From NCBI RefSeq assembly GCF_003387155.1, contig NZ_QUMT01000006.1, positions 124,001 to 188,000 of the forward strand: 64,000 nt of DNA, in the 5' to 3' direction. Under the pieces are notes generated by a model. That model ran no database searches. It was given only the letters and a program-made list of their open reading frames with translations, and was not told the DNA's origin. Shown here in pieces: positions 43,534 through 51,760 of the stretch (its first letter is position 1; each line of letters begins with the position of its first letter). This stretch comes from Roseateles depolymerans (GTDB lineage Bacteria > Pseudomonadota > Gammaproteobacteria > Burkholderiales > Burkholderiaceae_C). A program made the position numbers and the translations under genes.

Positions 43534-44370
43534 TTACTTGACGGCGCCGAAGGTCAGGCCCTGCACCAGCTGTTTCTGGCTGAACCAGCCAAACACGACG
43601 ATGGGGGCGATGGCCATCAGCGAGGCCGCGGAGAGCTTGGCCCAGAACAGGCCTTCGGGGCTGGAGTAGGACGCGATGAGGGTGGCCAGCGTGCCGGCCT
43701 TGGCGGCGCTGAGGTTCAGGCTCCAGAACGCCTCGTTCCAGGACAGCACCAGGCACAGCAGCCCGGTGGAGGCGATGCCGCCCATGCCCAGCGGCAGCAG
43801 CACCAGCCGTACTTCCTGCCACAGCGTGGTGCCGTCCATGCGGGCGGCTTCCAGGATTTCCGGCGGGATGTCCTTGAAGTGCGAATACAGCATCCACACC
43901 ATGATGGGCAGGTTGGACAGGGCAAACACGATGATCAGGGCCAGCTGCGTGTCCAGCAGATGGCTTTTCTGCGCCAGCACGTAGATGGGCACCAGGGCGC
44001 CGACGGCCGGCATCATCTTGGTGGAGAGCATCCACATCAGGATGTCGCGGGTGTATTTGCCGCGGAAGAAGGCCATGGCGTAGGCCGCGGGTGCGGCCAG
44101 CAGCAGGCCCAGCACGGTGGACAGCACGCTGGTGATCACCGAGTTCTTGGCATAGAGCAGGTAGTCGCTGCGGGCCTGAACCTCGTGGAAGTTTTCCAGC
44201 GTGGGCGAGAAGAACAGCTGCGGCGGCACCGCGATGGCTTGCAGCTCGGTCTTGAAGGCGGTGAGGAACAGCCAGCCCAGCGGGAAGAACAGCAGCAGGG
44301 CCACGGCCCAGGCGGACAGGGTGCGCAGCACGAGGCCCAGCGGCAGGATGGGACGACGACGGGACGACAT
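43534..44370 (-). CDS. sugar ABC transporter permease (SmoG/MtlG-like)
   Basis: 278 residues with six predicted helices. The EAA loop is visible (ILEAARMDGTTLWQEVRLVLLPLG). YAMAFFRGKYTRDILMW and the terminal QKQLVQGLTFGAVK are typical of the MalG-type CUT1 permease. It follows the first permease after 12 bases. Confidence 0.94.
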   Translation of the reverse strand: MSSRRRPILPLGLVLRTLSAWAVALLLFFPLGWLFLTAFKTELQAIAVPPQLFFSPTLENFHEVQARSDYLLYAKNSVITSVLSTVLGLLLAAPAAYAMAFFRGKYTRDILMWMLSTKMMPAVGALVPIYVLAQKSHLLDTQLALIIVFALSNLPIMVWMLYSHFKDIPPEILEAARMDGTTLWQEVRLVLLPLGMGGIASTGLLCLVLSWNEAFWSLNLSAAKAGTLATLIASYSSPEGLFWAKLSAASLMAIAPIVVFGWFSQKQLVQGLTFGAVK

Positions 44371-44382
44371 TGGGGGCGCTCC

Positions 44383-45243
44383 TTACTTGTCCAGGTTTTT
44401 GCCAACGAGGCGGATGAGGAACACCGCGGCGATGTTGGCCAGCAGCACGGCGAACAGGGCACCGGCGGAGGCCACGCCGGCGTCAAAGTTCAGCAGGGCC
44501 TGCTTGAAGATCAGGAAGGTGACGTTGGTGCTGGCGTCGCCGGGGCCGCCGCTGGTGGTGGTGTAGATCTCGGCGAAGACGCTGAGCAGGAAGATGAGTT
44601 CGATCATCACCACCACGGCGATGGAGCGGCCCAGGTGCGGCAGGTAGAGGTAGCGAAGCTGCTGCAGGTAGGTGGCGCCGTCCATGCGGGCGGCTTCCAG
44701 CTGTTCCTGGTCCATGCTTTGCAGCGCGGTCATGAAGATGAGGGTGGCGAACGGGAGCCACTGCCAGGACACCATCACGATGACGGAGAACAGGGGATGG
44801 TCGGTGAGCCAATCGACGGGCTGGGCGCCGAAGAACATCCACACCTGGGCGAGCACGCCGTAGATGGGGTTCATCATCATGTTCTTCCACATCAGTGCAT
44901 TGACGGTGGGCATGACGAAGAACGGCGAGATCAGCAGCACGCGCACGATGCCGCGACCGGGGAACGGGCTGTTGACCAGCAGCGCGATGAGCACGCCGAG
45001 CACGGCAGTGGCCAGGATCACGCTGCCCAGCAGCAGGAGGGTGTTGACGACGGCGGGCCCGAACGATGGGTCGGTGACGAAGAACTCGAAGTTCTCCAGC
45101 CCTGCGAATCCTGTCTGATCCGGCTGCATGAGGTTGTAGCGGATCAGGGAGAAGTAAATGGTCATGCCCAGAGGCACGATCATCCAGAGGAAGAGCGTCC
45201 CCATGGCTGGCGCCAGCAGCAAACGCGGAAGCAGTCGTTTCAT
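44383..45243 (-). CDS. sugar ABC transporter permease (SmoF/MtlF-like)
   Basis: 286 residues, MalF-type, six helices. The EAA loop reads LEAARMDGATYLQQLRYLYLPHL; FFVMPTVNALMWKNM and the terminal FLIRLVGKNLDK fit the polyol permease group. It pairs with the gene at 43534. It is separated from the binding-protein gene by a 170-base gap holding a complex hairpin. Confidence 0.94.
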   Translation of the reverse strand: MKRLLPRLLLAPAMGTLFLWMIVPLGMTIYFSLIRYNLMQPDQTGFAGLENFEFFVTDPSFGPAVVNTLLLLGSVILATAVLGVLIALLVNSPFPGRGIVRVLLISPFFVMPTVNALMWKNMMMNPIYGVLAQVWMFFGAQPVDWLTDHPLFSVIVMVSWQWLPFATLIFMTALQSMDQEQLEAARMDGATYLQQLRYLYLPHLGRSIAVVVMIELIFLLSVFAEIYTTTSGGPGDASTNVTFLIFKQALLNFDAGVASAGALFAVLLANIAAVFLIRLVGKNLDK

Positions 45244-45326
45244 GATGGTCTATTCAGGGACGCCGAGAGCGGCGAAGGGCGACGTCGCCACGTAGGGAAC
45301 AAGTGCCTGGAAGGCGTAGCGAGTGG

Positions 45327-45379
45327 TGCCGGTGCTGTCCCGGAGCCGTACTCCCGTACGGCGAGGAACACCACCGGCA
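45327..45379 (-). other. intercistronic RNA hairpin between binding protein and permease genes
   Basis: An inner hairpin GCCGTAC-TCCC-GTACGGC (45345-45362) sits within an outer stem TGCCGGTG (45327-45334) / CACCGGCA (45372-45379). There is no T-run on the minus strand. Such structures protect the 3' end of binding-protein mRNA and give it higher expression than the permeases. Confidence 0.6.
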
Positions 45380-45413
45380 GATCGGACCGCGCAGTAGCCT
45401 TACGAGCCCTTGT

Positions 45414-46748
45414 TCACTTGTAGTAGCCGGCCTTGCGCATTTCGCGGTCGGCGGTCACCTGGCTCGCCTTCAATGCGTCGTCGACTGAGACACGCCCTGC
45501 CACAGCGGCGCTCATCTGCTGTCCGACGGCGATGCCGATCGCCTGGAACTCCGGAATCGCGGCGAACTGCACGCCCACATACGGGCTCTTCGGCAGCGTC
45601 GCATCGGTCGGATTGGCCGAGTCGATCGCCGTCTTCTCCGCAGCCGCAAACCGAGCCGCCTTCTGGAACTCCGCATTCGCATAGGTGCTCTTGCGGGTCC
45701 CGGTCGGCACATTCGCCCAGCCATTGGTCTTGGCCACCAGCTGGATGTACTCCTTGCTGGTCGACCAGGTGATGAACTTCTGCGCCGCCGCCACCTTCTT
45801 CGAGCCCGCCGGAATCGCCAGATTCCAGGACCAGAGCCAGTTGGCGCCCTTCGGCGTGTTCATCGTCGGCGCCTGCGCAAAGGCCATCTGCGACGCGACC
45901 TTCGACTGCTTCGGATCCGACACGAACGAGGCCGCGATCGTCGCGTCCACCCACATGCCGCACTTGCCGGAGCTGGTCAGCGCCAGGATCTCATTGAAGC
46001 TGTTGGCCGACGACCCGGGCGGGCCGTAGTTCTTCAGCAGGTCCACATAGAAGCTGACCGCTTCCTTCCACGGCTTGGACTCGAGCTGCGGCTTCCATTG
46101 CATGTCGAACCACTGACCGCCAAAGGTGTTGGCAATGGTGGTGATCAGCGCCATGTTGTCGCCCCAGCCCGGCTTGCCACGCAGGCAGATGCCGTAGATG
46201 CCGTTCTTGGGGTCATGGATCTTGGCCGCCAGGTCCTTGATCTGCGGCCAGGTCGGACGCTCGGGCACCTGCACGCCCGCCTTGTCGGCCAGGTCCTTGC
46301 GGTACATCAGCATGGAGCTCTCGGCGTAGAACGGCGCGGCAAACAGCTTGCCGTCCACCGACAGACCGGCGCGCACGGCCGGCAGCAGGTCGTCCACGTC
46401 ATAGCCGGCATCGGGCTTGAGCTCTTGCAGCCAGCCCTTCTTGCTCCAGATCGGCGCCTCGTACAGGCCGATGGTCATCACGTCGAACTGGCCGCCCTTG
46501 GTGGCGATGTCGGTGGTGACGCGCTGGCGCAGCACCCCTTCTTCCAGCGTGACCCACTTGAGCTTGATGTCGGGGTTGGCCTGCTCGAAATGCTTGCTGA
46601 GCTTTTGCATCTCGATCATGTGACCGTTGTTCACGGTGGCAATCACCAGCTCGGTCTGCGCCTGCGCCGCACCGGCGAAGGACCACATCACCGCCGCAGC
46701 CGCGGCCGCTACACGAGCGGCACGCGCGACACGAATGGAAGCGTGCAT
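45414..46748 (-). CDS. polyol ABC transporter substrate-binding protein (SmoE/MtlE-like)
   Basis: 444 residues from the ATG at 46748, with AGGAG at eight bases; the frame is open 60 bases further upstream. A Sec signal peptide (AARVAAAAAAVMWSFAGAAQAQ) leads into a family 1 binding protein (VIATVNNGHMIEMQKLSKHF, GGQFDVMTIGLYEAPIWSKK, WSWNLAIPAGSKKVAAAQKF). The close relatives bind mannitol, sorbitol or arabitol. First gene of the leftward operon; a palindrome lies ~130 bases upstream. Confidence 0.94.
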   Translation of the reverse strand: MHASIRVARAARVAAAAAAVMWSFAGAAQAQTELVIATVNNGHMIEMQKLSKHFEQANPDIKLKWVTLEEGVLRQRVTTDIATKGGQFDVMTIGLYEAPIWSKKGWLQELKPDAGYDVDDLLPAVRAGLSVDGKLFAAPFYAESSMLMYRKDLADKAGVQVPERPTWPQIKDLAAKIHDPKNGIYGICLRGKPGWGDNMALITTIANTFGGQWFDMQWKPQLESKPWKEAVSFYVDLLKNYGPPGSSANSFNEILALTSSGKCGMWVDATIAASFVSDPKQSKVASQMAFAQAPTMNTPKGANWLWSWNLAIPAGSKKVAAAQKFITWSTSKEYIQLVAKTNGWANVPTGTRKSTYANAEFQKAARFAAAEKTAIDSANPTDATLPKSPYVGVQFAAIPEFQAIGIAVGQQMSAAVAGRVSVDDALKASQVTADREMRKAGYYK

Positions 46749-46879
46749 CGGGGAGTCTCCTGTTTGTTGGTTTTCATGTCCGGCGTGGGGGAGCAGCGCC
46801 GACGACACGAACGATACCGATGCAGAAATGCCGCGGTGGTACCCAGTGGTCCATCAGAAGATACTGAGTTGCACCACTT

Positions 46880-46899
46880 GATTAGTGTTACTACTAATC
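46880..46899. promoter_or_regulatory. palindrome upstream of the polyol operon
   Basis: GATTAGT-GTTACT-ACTAATC is a perfect 7-6-7 inverted repeat, 132 bases before the binding-protein start, in the 271-base gap between the operon and the BaiN-type gene. It is AT-rich in a GC-rich setting. It is likely the operator of the operon, but AraC proteins usually bind direct repeats, so another regulator is possible. Confidence 0.6.
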
Positions 46900-47019
46900 T
46901 GGCGAAACCAAGTACAGAGATCGCCCCTGGTGGGCGGATTTTGGCAACAGCAGATGCGGGGAGCGGCCGCTGAGGGCCGCCAGGCGCTCACCCGGCCGTC
47001 GCGGGTGTGCTGAGCGAGG

Positions 47020-48399
47020 TCAGACGAACTGTGCGGCGGCGTGGGCGGAGGCCCAGGCCCATTGGAAATTGAATCCGCCCAGATGGCCGGTCACATCCAG
47101 CACCTCGCCGATGAAGTACAGGCCCGGCGACTTGAGCGACTCCATCGTCTTGGACGACACCTCCCGAGTGTCCACGCCGCCCAGGGTCACTTCCGCGGTG
47201 CGGTAGCCCTCGGTGCCCGCCGGCACCACCTGCCAGGCGGAGAGCTTGTCGGCGATGGCCTCCATCTCCGCATGCGTGTATTGCTTGATGGGCTTGGACG
47301 GGAACCATTGCTCGCAAAGCAACTGCGCCATCTTCTTGGTGAAGACCTCGCCGAGCAGCGTCTTGAGCTCAGCATTGGGACGGTCCAGGCGCTGCTGGGC
47401 CAGCCAGTCCGGCACCGAGCGGTCGGGCAGCAGGTTGATCTCCACCGCCTGGCCCGGCAGCCAGTAGGACGAGATCTGCAGGATGGCCGGGCCGCTGAGC
47501 CCGCGGTGGGTGAACAGGATGTTCTCGCGGAAGCTCTTGCCGTTGCAGCTCACCAGGCAGTCCACCGACGTGCCGGAGAGCTCGGTGCACAGGTCCTTGA
47601 GCTGATCGGTGATGGTGAACGGCACCAGGCCGGCGCGGGTGGGCAGCACGCGGTGGCCGAACTGCCGGGCGACGTCGTAGCCGAAGCCGGTGGCGCCCAT
47701 GCTGGGGATGGAGAGGCCGCCGGTGGCGATGACCAGCGACTGGCAGCGGACAGGGCCGATGGAGGTGTGCAGCAGGTAGCCGTCGTTGGGCGGTGCGGCG
47801 GGGGCTGCGGAGGCGCCTTTGGAGGGCTTGGCCGCCTTGGCGCGCTTGTCGGCCTTGGTGGCCTTGGCAGGCGTGGAGTTGGATGCAACGACACCTTCCG
47901 CGACCTGCGCGCCCTCACCGCTCATTGCGTCCACTCGCGGAATGCACTCGATCTTCTCGACGCTGGTGTTCAGCTGCACCGTGGCCCCCACGGCCTCGCA
48001 TTCAGCCAGCAGCATCTTCAGGATGTCGATGGACTTGTTGTCGCAGAAGAGCTGCCCCAGCTTCTTCTCGTGATACGGCACGCGATGCTTGTTGACCAGC
48101 GCAATGAAGTCCCACTGCGTGTAGCGGGCCAGGGCCGATTTGCAGAAGTGGGTGTTCTCCGAGAGGAAGTTGGCCGGCTCGGTGTAGAGGTTGGTGAAGT
48201 TGCAGTTCCCGCCGCCGGACATCAGGATCTTCTTGCCGGCCTTGTTGGCATGGTCCAGCACCAGCACCCGCCGGCCACGTGCACCGGCTTGCGCGGCGCA
48301 CATCAGGCCAGCGGCGCCAGCGCCGATCACGACCACATCGGTGACGATCTCCTGGGGGCCTTTGCCTTGGGTGTTCACCACCGCCACTTCTGCGCTCAT
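47020..48399 (-). CDS. BaiN/HI0933-family flavoprotein
   Basis: 459 residues. FAD-binding N-terminus VVVIGAGAAGLMCAAQAGARG, followed by GKKILMSGGGNCNFTN and the C-terminal GLYFIGEVLDVTGHLGGFNFQWAWASA, typical of the YhiN/BaiN family of NAD(P)/FAD oxidoreductases. Physiological role is poorly known. An insertion of ~35 residues (about 165-200) is nearly all Lys, Ala, Ser and Pro and is absent from the normal family layout. It lies downstream of dnaB with a 15-base gap. Confidence 0.92.
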   Translation of the reverse strand: MSAEVAVVNTQGKGPQEIVTDVVVIGAGAAGLMCAAQAGARGRRVLVLDHANKAGKKILMSGGGNCNFTNLYTEPANFLSENTHFCKSALARYTQWDFIALVNKHRVPYHEKKLGQLFCDNKSIDILKMLLAECEAVGATVQLNTSVEKIECIPRVDAMSGEGAQVAEGVVASNSTPAKATKADKRAKAAKPSKGASAAPAAPPNDGYLLHTSIGPVRCQSLVIATGGLSIPSMGATGFGYDVARQFGHRVLPTRAGLVPFTITDQLKDLCTELSGTSVDCLVSCNGKSFRENILFTHRGLSGPAILQISSYWLPGQAVEINLLPDRSVPDWLAQQRLDRPNAELKTLLGEVFTKKMAQLLCEQWFPSKPIKQYTHAEMEAIADKLSAWQVVPAGTEGYRTAEVTLGGVDTREVSSKTMESLKSPGLYFIGEVLDVTGHLGGFNFQWAWASAHAAAQFV

Positions 48400-48414
48400 C
48401 TGCCAGGCCCCGGA

Positions 48415-49842
48415 TCAGTACTCGTCGCCGCCCGGGCTCACATAGCCCGGCGCGAGATTTTCAAACTTGGTGTTCTGTCGCTGGAAGGCCAGCTTCACCG
48501 TGCCCACCGGGCCATTACGCTGCTTGGCGATGATGATCTCCGCCACGCCGGGTTCCTTGCACTCGTCCTTGGTGTAGTACTCGTCGCGGTAGATGAACAT
48601 GATGATGTCCGCGTCCTGCTCGATGGCGCCGGACTCACGAAGGTCCGACATCATGGGCCGCTTGTCCGGCCGCGTTTCCACCGAACGGTTGAGCTGCGAC
48701 AGCGCAATCACCGGGCACCGCAGTTCCTTGGCCAGCGCCTTCAGGCCCCGCGAGATTTCGCCCACCACCGTGGCCCGGTTTTCCTCGCTGCCACCGCCGT
48801 TGCCGCTCATCAGCTGCAAATAGTCGATGATGATCAGGCCCAGCTGTCCGCAGATGCGCGCCTGGCGACGGGCACGGGCCCGCACTTCGCTGGGCGACAG
48901 GCCCGGGCTTTCATCGATGAAGATGGGCGCATTGCCCAGCTTGTCGACCGCCTCGGCCAGTCGGCCCCATTCGTCATCCTGCAGGCGACCGGTGCGCAGA
49001 TGGCTCTGGTCGATGCGGCCGATGGAGCCCACCATCCGCAAAGCCAGCTGGGCGGCGCCCATTTCCATCGAATAGATGACAACCGGCAGGCCTTCATTGA
49101 TGGCCACCGATTCGCCAATGTTGATCGCAAAAGCGGTCTTGCCCATGGAGGGACGTGCCGCCAGGATGATGAGGTCGCCCTTTTGCAGGCCGGCGGTCAT
49201 GCGGTCCAGGTCGAAGAAGCCGGTGCGCACGCCGGTGACGTCTTCCGCCCCCTGCTCCGCCAGCTCATTGACCCGGTCCATCAGCTCGACCATCAGCCGG
49301 TCCATGCTCTGGAAGCCCTGGCCGCCGCGGGAGCCTTCTTCGTTGATGCGGAAGATCTTGCCTTCGGCTTCGTCCAGGATCTCATTGACCGGACGCCCCT
49401 GCGGATTGAGGGCAGCGGTGGCGATCTCGTCGGAGGTGGCCACCAGCTTGCGCAGGATGGCCCGCTCCCGGACGATTTCCGCATAACGGCGCAGGTTGGC
49501 GGCACTGGGCACGCCCTGCGCCAACGCATTCAGGTAGGCCAGGCCGCCGCATTCCTCGGCCTTGCCCAGCGAGGTCAGTTCCTCGAACACCGTCACCACG
49601 TCCGCAGGTTTGCCGGCGTTCACCAGCTTGCCGATGGCGGCATAGATCTGCTTGTGCTCGAAGCGGTAGAAGTCGGTGTCGCTGAGGGTGTCAGCCGCCT
49701 TGTCCCAGGCGGTGTTGTCGATCAGCAGCCCTCCCAGCACGCTCTGCTCGGCCTCCACCGAATTGGGCGGCACACGCAGGCGGGCGACATCGTCGTCGCG
49801 GGCGCCGGAACCGGGCGGGTTGGCGGAAAAAATCGCGGACAT
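48415..49842 (-). CDS. dnaB: replicative DNA helicase DnaB
   Basis: 475 residues. N-terminal primase-interaction domain (VPPNSVEAEQSVLGGLLIDN) and C-terminal RecA-like motor: Walker A AARPSMGKTAFAINI, Walker B LIIIDYLQLMSG, sensor region CPVIALSQLNRSVE and the SDLRESGAIEQDADI motif. Unwinds DNA at the fork as a hexamer. Placed after rplI as in most beta-proteobacteria. Full length, no intein. Confidence 0.99.
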   Translation of the reverse strand: MSAIFSANPPGSGARDDDVARLRVPPNSVEAEQSVLGGLLIDNTAWDKAADTLSDTDFYRFEHKQIYAAIGKLVNAGKPADVVTVFEELTSLGKAEECGGLAYLNALAQGVPSAANLRRYAEIVRERAILRKLVATSDEIATAALNPQGRPVNEILDEAEGKIFRINEEGSRGGQGFQSMDRLMVELMDRVNELAEQGAEDVTGVRTGFFDLDRMTAGLQKGDLIILAARPSMGKTAFAINIGESVAINEGLPVVIYSMEMGAAQLALRMVGSIGRIDQSHLRTGRLQDDEWGRLAEAVDKLGNAPIFIDESPGLSPSEVRARARRQARICGQLGLIIIDYLQLMSGNGGGSEENRATVVGEISRGLKALAKELRCPVIALSQLNRSVETRPDKRPMMSDLRESGAIEQDADIIMFIYRDEYYTKDECKEPGVAEIIIAKQRNGPVGTVKLAFQRQNTKFENLAPGYVSPGGDEY

Positions 49843-49923
49843 GTGGACAACTCTGTGGGAAAGCGGTGATCAAGCTCTGGAGAGTCCGGGACATCCCGTG
49901 GACAACCCCAGGCCCTGAAATGC

Positions 49924-49957
49924 CGAAAGCCGACCGCTTTTCAGCTGTCGGCTTTCG
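49924..49957. terminator. 11-bp perfect hairpin between rplI and dnaB
   Basis: CGAAAGCCGAC (49924-49934) and GTCGGCTTTCG (49947-49957) form a perfect 11-base stem with a 12-base loop. In the leftward (rplI to dnaB) direction it is followed by GCATTTC, a poor T-run, so it may only attenuate. In the rightward direction it is followed by TTTGT. Confidence 0.55.
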
Positions 49958-50038
49958 TTTGTCCTAGTGTGGCAGCCTCCGGAGAGGCCACCATTAGGGC
50001 ATGCGCGGTGGACAAACCACCGACGCATCAGGTGCCAA

Positions 50039-50491
50039 TTACTCGGCTTCGGCGACGATCTGCACCGTCACGTCCGACACCACGTCGGTGTGCGGAGCCA
50101 CGGTCACAGCGAATTCACCGACGGTCTTCAGCGGACCGTTGGGCAGGCGCACTTGCGACTTGGCCACGGCGATGCCGGACTTGGTCAGTGCTTCTGCGAT
50201 GTCAGCGTTGGTGACGGAGCCGAACAGACGGCCGTCCACGCCAGCCTTTTGGCTGATGGTGACGGTCTTGCCGTTCAGTTGCTCGCCCAGAGCTTGGGCG
50301 GCGGCCAGCTTTTCAGCAGCAGCCTTTTCCAGCTCAGCGCGCTTGGCTTCGAATTCCTTGATGGCCGACTCGGTGGCGCGACGGGCGCGGCGGGTCGGGA
50401 TCAGGAAGTTACGAGCGTAGCCGTCCTTGACCTTGACGACGTCACCCAGGTTGCCGAGGTTGGCCACCTTTTCAAGCAGGATCACTTGCAT
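50039..50491 (-). CDS. rplI: 50S ribosomal protein L9
   Basis: 150 residues. [32 protein letters not shown] (in parts) is the L9 N-terminal signature, followed by the long connecting helix ([19 protein letters not shown]) and the C-terminal rRNA-binding domain. It is in the conserved rpsF-priB-rpsR-rplI order, 10 bases after rpsR. Confidence 0.99.
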   Translation of the reverse strand: MQVILLEKVANLGNLGDVVKVKDGYARNFLIPTRRARRATESAIKEFEAKRAELEKAAAEKLAAAQALGEQLNGKTVTISQKAGVDGRLFGSVTNADIAEALTKSGIAVAKSQVRLPNGPLKTVGEFAVTVAPHTDVVSDVTVQIVAEAE

Positions 50492-50501
50492 GGTGTACTC
50501 C

Positions 50502-50792
50502 TCAGACCTTGTGCTGGTCGCTGTAAGGCAGCAGAGCCAGGAAGCGGGCGCGCTTGATGGCGACCGACAGCTGACGCTGGTAGAACGCGCGCGTGCCGGT
50601 CAGGCGTGCGGGCACGATCTTGCCGTTTTCGCTGATGAAGTCGCGCAGGACGTCGACATCCTTGTAGTCGATCTGCTCAACACCGGCGACGGTGAAGCGG
50701 CAGAAACGCTTGCGACGGAACAGCAGCGATTGTTGGTTGCGCTTGGGCTTGCGGTCCTTCGAGAACCGACCTTTACCACGTGGCGGGGGCAT
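50502..50792 (-). CDS. rpsR: 30S ribosomal protein S18
   Basis: 96 residues with a basic N-terminal extension ([20 protein letters not shown]) and the S18 core: [20 protein letters not shown], then [20 protein letters not shown] and [13 protein letters not shown]. Binds next to S6 on the small subunit platform. The extension is normal for this group. Confidence 0.99.
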   Translation of the reverse strand: MPPPRGKGRFSKDRKPKRNQQSLLFRRKRFCRFTVAGVEQIDYKDVDVLRDFISENGKIVPARLTGTRAFYQRQLSVAIKRARFLALLPYSDQHKV

Positions 50793-50869
50793 ATTGACCT
50801 CTTCGAATCTATCCAGATAAAACGATGTGCGCGAAACCTTGAATGAAGGACGTCTGTACCAGCGCTGAC

Positions 50870-51154
50870 TCAGCGATCGACGGCAGTGATGTGGAACACC
50901 GTGCCTCGGCCTTGCCGCTGTGCTGACAGAAACCCGGTGAACACCGCAGCTTCCGTCAGGCCCAGGGCCTGCACCCGTTTGACGATCTCGCCCACGGCCA
51001 CCGCTTTGATCTCCAGGGCCACCTTGCGGCGGGCCCCGGCTTCTTCGGCCTGGGACTCATGCGTGAGCATCAGGTCCAGGGCCGGAAGACCGGCGGGGGT
51101 GTAGCGGACTGCGGCGAGTTCGAGGATTCGTGCGCTTAAAACCAGTTGGTTCAT
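50870..51154 (-). CDS. priB: primosomal replication protein N (PriB)
   Basis: 94 residues forming a single OB fold, SSB-like: [33 protein letters not shown] and [13 protein letters not shown]-type strands. Acts in PriA-dependent replication restart as a dimer that binds single-stranded DNA. Its location between rpsF and rpsR is diagnostic for proteobacterial PriB. Confidence 0.95.
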   Translation of the reverse strand: MNQLVLSARILELAAVRYTPAGLPALDLMLTHESQAEEAGARRKVALEIKAVAVGEIVKRVQALGLTEAAVFTGFLSAQRQGRGTVFHITAVDR

Positions 51155-51259
51155 ACCAGTTGGTTCAGACCAGAGGGTTCAAAGCGCAGTCTTCAGGAAC
51201 CGGATCGCCACGAGCGGCTGATTCAGAAACAGAGAACTTCAGGAATCGCGACGGCCAGT

Positions 51260-51622
51260 TCAGGCGGACGCTTCTTGGGGAGCCTTGCGGGCTTCTTCGC
51301 GCTCAACAGCCTTCATCATCACCGAGGGGGCGGTCTCCGCCTTGTCCTTGGCAACGGTCAGGTGACGCAGCACGGCGTCGTTGAAGCGGAAACCGGTCTC
51401 GAGCTCACCCAGGATTTCCTTGGATGCCTCGATGTTCAGGCACAGGTAATGTGCCTTGGCCAGCTTCTGGATCATGTAGGCCAGTTGACGGCGGCCCCAG
51501 TCTTCCACGCGATGCACCTTGCCACCACCGTTGGTGACCAGGCCCTTGTAGCGCTCCAGCATGGCCGGAACTTGTTCGCTTTGATCCGGATGGATCAGCA
51601 GAACGATCTCGTAATGACGCAT
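51260..51622 (-). CDS. rpsF: 30S ribosomal protein S6
   Basis: 120 residues. [19 protein letters not shown] opens the protein, followed by [19 protein letters not shown] and [19 protein letters not shown], as in S6. The C-terminal ~20 residues are a charged Ala/Glu tail. First gene of the ribosomal/replication run. Confidence 0.99.
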   Translation of the reverse strand: MRHYEIVLLIHPDQSEQVPAMLERYKGLVTNGGGKVHRVEDWGRRQLAYMIQKLAKAHYLCLNIEASKEILGELETGFRFNDAVLRHLTVAKDKAETAPSVMMKAVEREEARKAPQEASA

Positions 51623-51728
51623 AAATACTCCTTGTGGGTTTCAGAGGGTCTGAAAGCCGAACCCCAGCGTCTCCTGGGTCCGGCAAGGGAAGCCCGCGAT
51701 TCTAGTGCAAGTCGCAGGGTTGCGTCCA

Positions 51729-51760
51729 CCGGGCATTTGCGGCCGTGCGGAAATGCCGGG
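51729..51760 (-). terminator. imperfect hairpin directly after the symporter stop
   Basis: CCGGGCATTT and AAATGCCGGG-type arms (51729-51738 and 51751-51760) flank a GC-rich 12-base loop right after the stop codon at 51761. The minus-strand exit lacks a T-run, so termination is uncertain. Confidence 0.4.
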
